Below are positions 4,585-6,057 of a stretch of 6,057 nt of DNA, piece by piece. The stretch's first letter is position 1; every line of letters begins with the position of its first letter. The DNA lies in contig JAGLTP010000122.1 of assembly GCA_023135215.1 (NCBI GenBank), forward strand, positions 1 through 6,057. The letters are read 5' to 3'. The notes beneath the pieces are model-generated. The model was not told the origin of the DNA, ran no database searches, and worked only from the letters and a program-made list of their open reading frames with translations. The position numbers and the translations under genes were made by a program. The stretch is from Candidatus Heimdallarchaeota archaeon. Lineage in GTDB: Archaea; Asgardarchaeota; Heimdallarchaeia; Heimdallarchaeales; Heimdallarchaeaceae.

Positions 4585-6057
4585 TTAAAGGTTAAGTATG
4601 AGGTAATCGAGAATAGATACAATTTCTTTGTAAGGTACTTCTTTTGTTTTTCTTCTGCTTCTTATTGCTTGGGAGTTTTCTCTACAAAAGAGTGAGATTG
4701 TATAGACTGTTTGTGGAAGATCCTTTTGATCTTCTAAATAATGAACAATTTTACCAAGTGTAGAGCTTATGTTATACAATAGCTCTCCTGCTTTTAAGTA
4801 ACTGCTTTCTGCTTTAGCTTTTTTCTTAGTTATAACATTTAATTCACCAAGAATCACAAATTTAACAGCTTCAAACATACTTCTAACTGCAGGAATGAAT
4901 GCCTCCCTTCGTTTTACAAAATCCCAGTTAATCTCGTTTCCTTTAATAGAGACCTCTACATTTGTTGCTAGGAGTTCCTGAGTGTCTATCATGATTAAAT
5001 CTAACATCTCTTGAAAGTCTATCATATCCTCAAATCGCTTTTCTACAACTTCACCAATTATGTCTGGTAATTCTTCGACTTCTACTATTAATCTAATCAT
5101 CTCTTCGATATAACTTCTAACTTCATTCTTGTAGATACTTTGAAGACCTAATGATACCAAACTTGATTCTGTAACCACTCCAATTGTTTTTGTTTCAAGC
5201 ATTCTATCACTAATTAGTTGTCTAAGTTTCTTCTCCTGTTTTTTACTCTTAATCTCCCCAATGCTTTGTTCAGCTTTTTTAGCATAATAGTGAGCTCTTG
5301 CTCTCAAAATCAAATCTAGAACAATGTTGTTATCTGCATAAATGTAAGTTTTATTCTCAGCGATTATGGATTTGATGTAGTATTTCATGGCATGGATTTT
5401 GTGTCTCTTTAAATCTATATCCGGTAAGAAAGGAGGTAGAAGCTCAATAGCTTTTTCCAAATAAGATAATCTTTCATCAAGTTCTTGTAATTCTTGGTAA
5501 CTCTTCATTGGATTTGAATCATCAACGCCTAAGGACTCTAAGTGTACCTCCGAAAGTGCAGCACTCATTGCTTTTAATGGAAATTGGAATTGCGATACTA
5601 GTCTATCAATTACAGTTAAATTATCTATTTCTTGGGTTACTAATTCATTTACAATCGAAGCCGCTGATGAATAAATCACACTTACTCCGTACACATAGGG
5701 TAATGAGCCAACTCGTTCTATTTTCTTCAATAATTTTTCAATCTCTAAACAGGATTTTGAAGCATTTTCTGTATCTTGAGCATATAGAAAATTCACAATC
5801 TCTGTATACTTCAAAGCTAATTCCGTTATGGAGTAGAGTATCTCTAATTCTGATTCCTCTTTTTGAATTTGTTGATAGATTTGTTCACTATCTGGATTAT
5901 CTGAGTTTTCGAGAAGATTACATGCTTTGTCAAATTCCTTCTTTGCTTCTCCGAAGTAAATAGCTGCATGGTTTAGGTCCCCACTTTCCATTGCACTTTG
6001 AGCAAGTAATTTGAAGTGTTGTACAAGGGAGATTGCACTATGAGCATCAACAATTGG
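4585..6057 (-). CDS. Large all-helical, TPR-like protein, 5' end outside the window
   Basis: I do not recognise the family. The frame is open to the window edge: 22 codons before the Met at 5991 have no stop and read as a continuous amphipathic helix (SAISLVQHFKLLAQSA), so that Met is internal and the gene is truncated by the window, not broken. The visible 490 residues are almost entirely helical and rich in Leu, Ile, Glu and Lys, without signal peptide, membrane segment or Cys/His metal motifs. The first 45 residues, with AxxAMExGDLNHAAxYFGEA, resemble a TPR hairpin; an MIT-type three-helix bundle is another possibility. Later helices (for example about 180-220, 245-300 and 395-460) look like irregular helical repeats with Ala/Tyr at packing positions. 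Such solenoids usually bind other proteins. It ends 34 bases before the GTPase gene, suggesting one transcript and possibly a physical or regulatory partnership, which is inference from gene order only. Confidence 0.82.
   Translation of the reverse strand, partial: PIVDAHSAISLVQHFKLLAQSAMESGDLNHAAIYFGEAKKEFDKACNLLENSDNPDSEQIYQQIQKEESELEILYSITELALKYTEIVNFLYAQDTENASKSCLEIEKLLKKIERVGSLPYVYGVSVIYSSAASIVNELVTQEIDNLTVIDRLVSQFQFPLKAMSAALSEVHLESLGVDDSNPMKSYQELQELDERLSYLEKAIELLPPFLPDIDLKRHKIHAMKYYIKSIIAENKTYIYADNNIVLDLILRARAHYYAKKAEQSIGEIKSKKQEKKLRQLISDRMLETKTIGVVTESSLVSLGLQSIYKNEVRSYIEEMIRLIVEVEELPDIIGEVVEKRFEDMIDFQEMLDLIMIDTQELLATNVEVSIKGNEINWDFVKRREAFIPAVRSMFEAVKFVILGELNVITKKKAKAESSYLKAGELLYNISSTLGKIVHYLEDQKDLPQTVYTISLFCRENSQAIRSRRKTKEVPYKEIVSILDYLILNL

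Noticed and set aside
4551..4622. A longer GTPase starting at the ATG at 4622
   Set aside because: The extra 24 residues do not resemble the Arf N-terminal helix, overlap the upstream coding region by 38 bases, and the ATG at 4550 has a GGGAG site just before it.
5508..5963. A 151-codon open frame on the plus strand
   Set aside because: It lies entirely antisense to the helical protein, has no family features or ribosome binding site, and its Leu/Ser/His-rich composition is what antisense of a Glu/Lys/Leu-rich helical gene yields.
1..6057. tRNA, rRNA, CRISPR arrays, insertion sequences or attachment sites
   Set aside because: No cloverleaf-like segments, spaced direct repeats, terminal inverted repeats or transposase motifs were seen by eye; coding regions fill almost all of the window and the largest gap is 96 bases.

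Overview
The window is AT-rich DNA with six closely packed protein-coding genes and no RNA gene, mobile element or CRISPR array that I can see. It most likely comes from an archaeon, and an Asgard (Promethearchaeota) lineage is my best guess. The reasons are an Arf-type small GTPase with a complete G1-G5 motif set fused to a C-terminal longin/roadblock-like domain, zinc-ribbon and zinc-finger proteins typical of archaea, AGA-dominated arginine codons, and a TATA-like box with a short Shine-Dalgarno-bearing leader. The sequence alone does not decide the lineage.

Layout. Positions 4-2944 (+ strand) hold a tight four-gene cluster: a protein with ten zinc-ligand doublets; a P-loop kinase of the AAA_33/COG0645 type starting on a GTG that overlaps the previous stop by 4 bases; a COG2187-type aminoglycoside-phosphotransferase-fold protein overlapping the kinase by 38 bases; and, after 22 bases, a complete endonuclease IV (nfo). 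Positions 2949-6057 (- strand) converge on this cluster with only 4 bases between the stop codons. Reading in the direction of transcription, they hold a long all-helical protein cut by the window edge, then (34 bases later) the Arf-like GTPase, then (91 bases after its stop codon's flank of promoter-like sequence) a zinc-ribbon protein with three predicted membrane segments and what looks like its own promoter.

How they may work together. In many bacteria the COG2187 and COG0645 domains form one polypeptide with COG2187 at the N-terminus; here they are two overlapping genes in the opposite order, which supports a joint but unknown role in phosphorylating a small molecule. The zinc-finger gene and nfo share their transcript but have no obvious functional link. 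On the other strand, the helical protein and the GTPase look like one transcription unit, making the helical protein a candidate partner (effector or regulator) of the GTPase; this is inference from position. The membrane zinc-ribbon protein may be an independent unit.

The most interesting parts are the GTPase-longin-like fusion with its helical neighbour, and the split and reordered kinase pair next to the multi-zinc protein.
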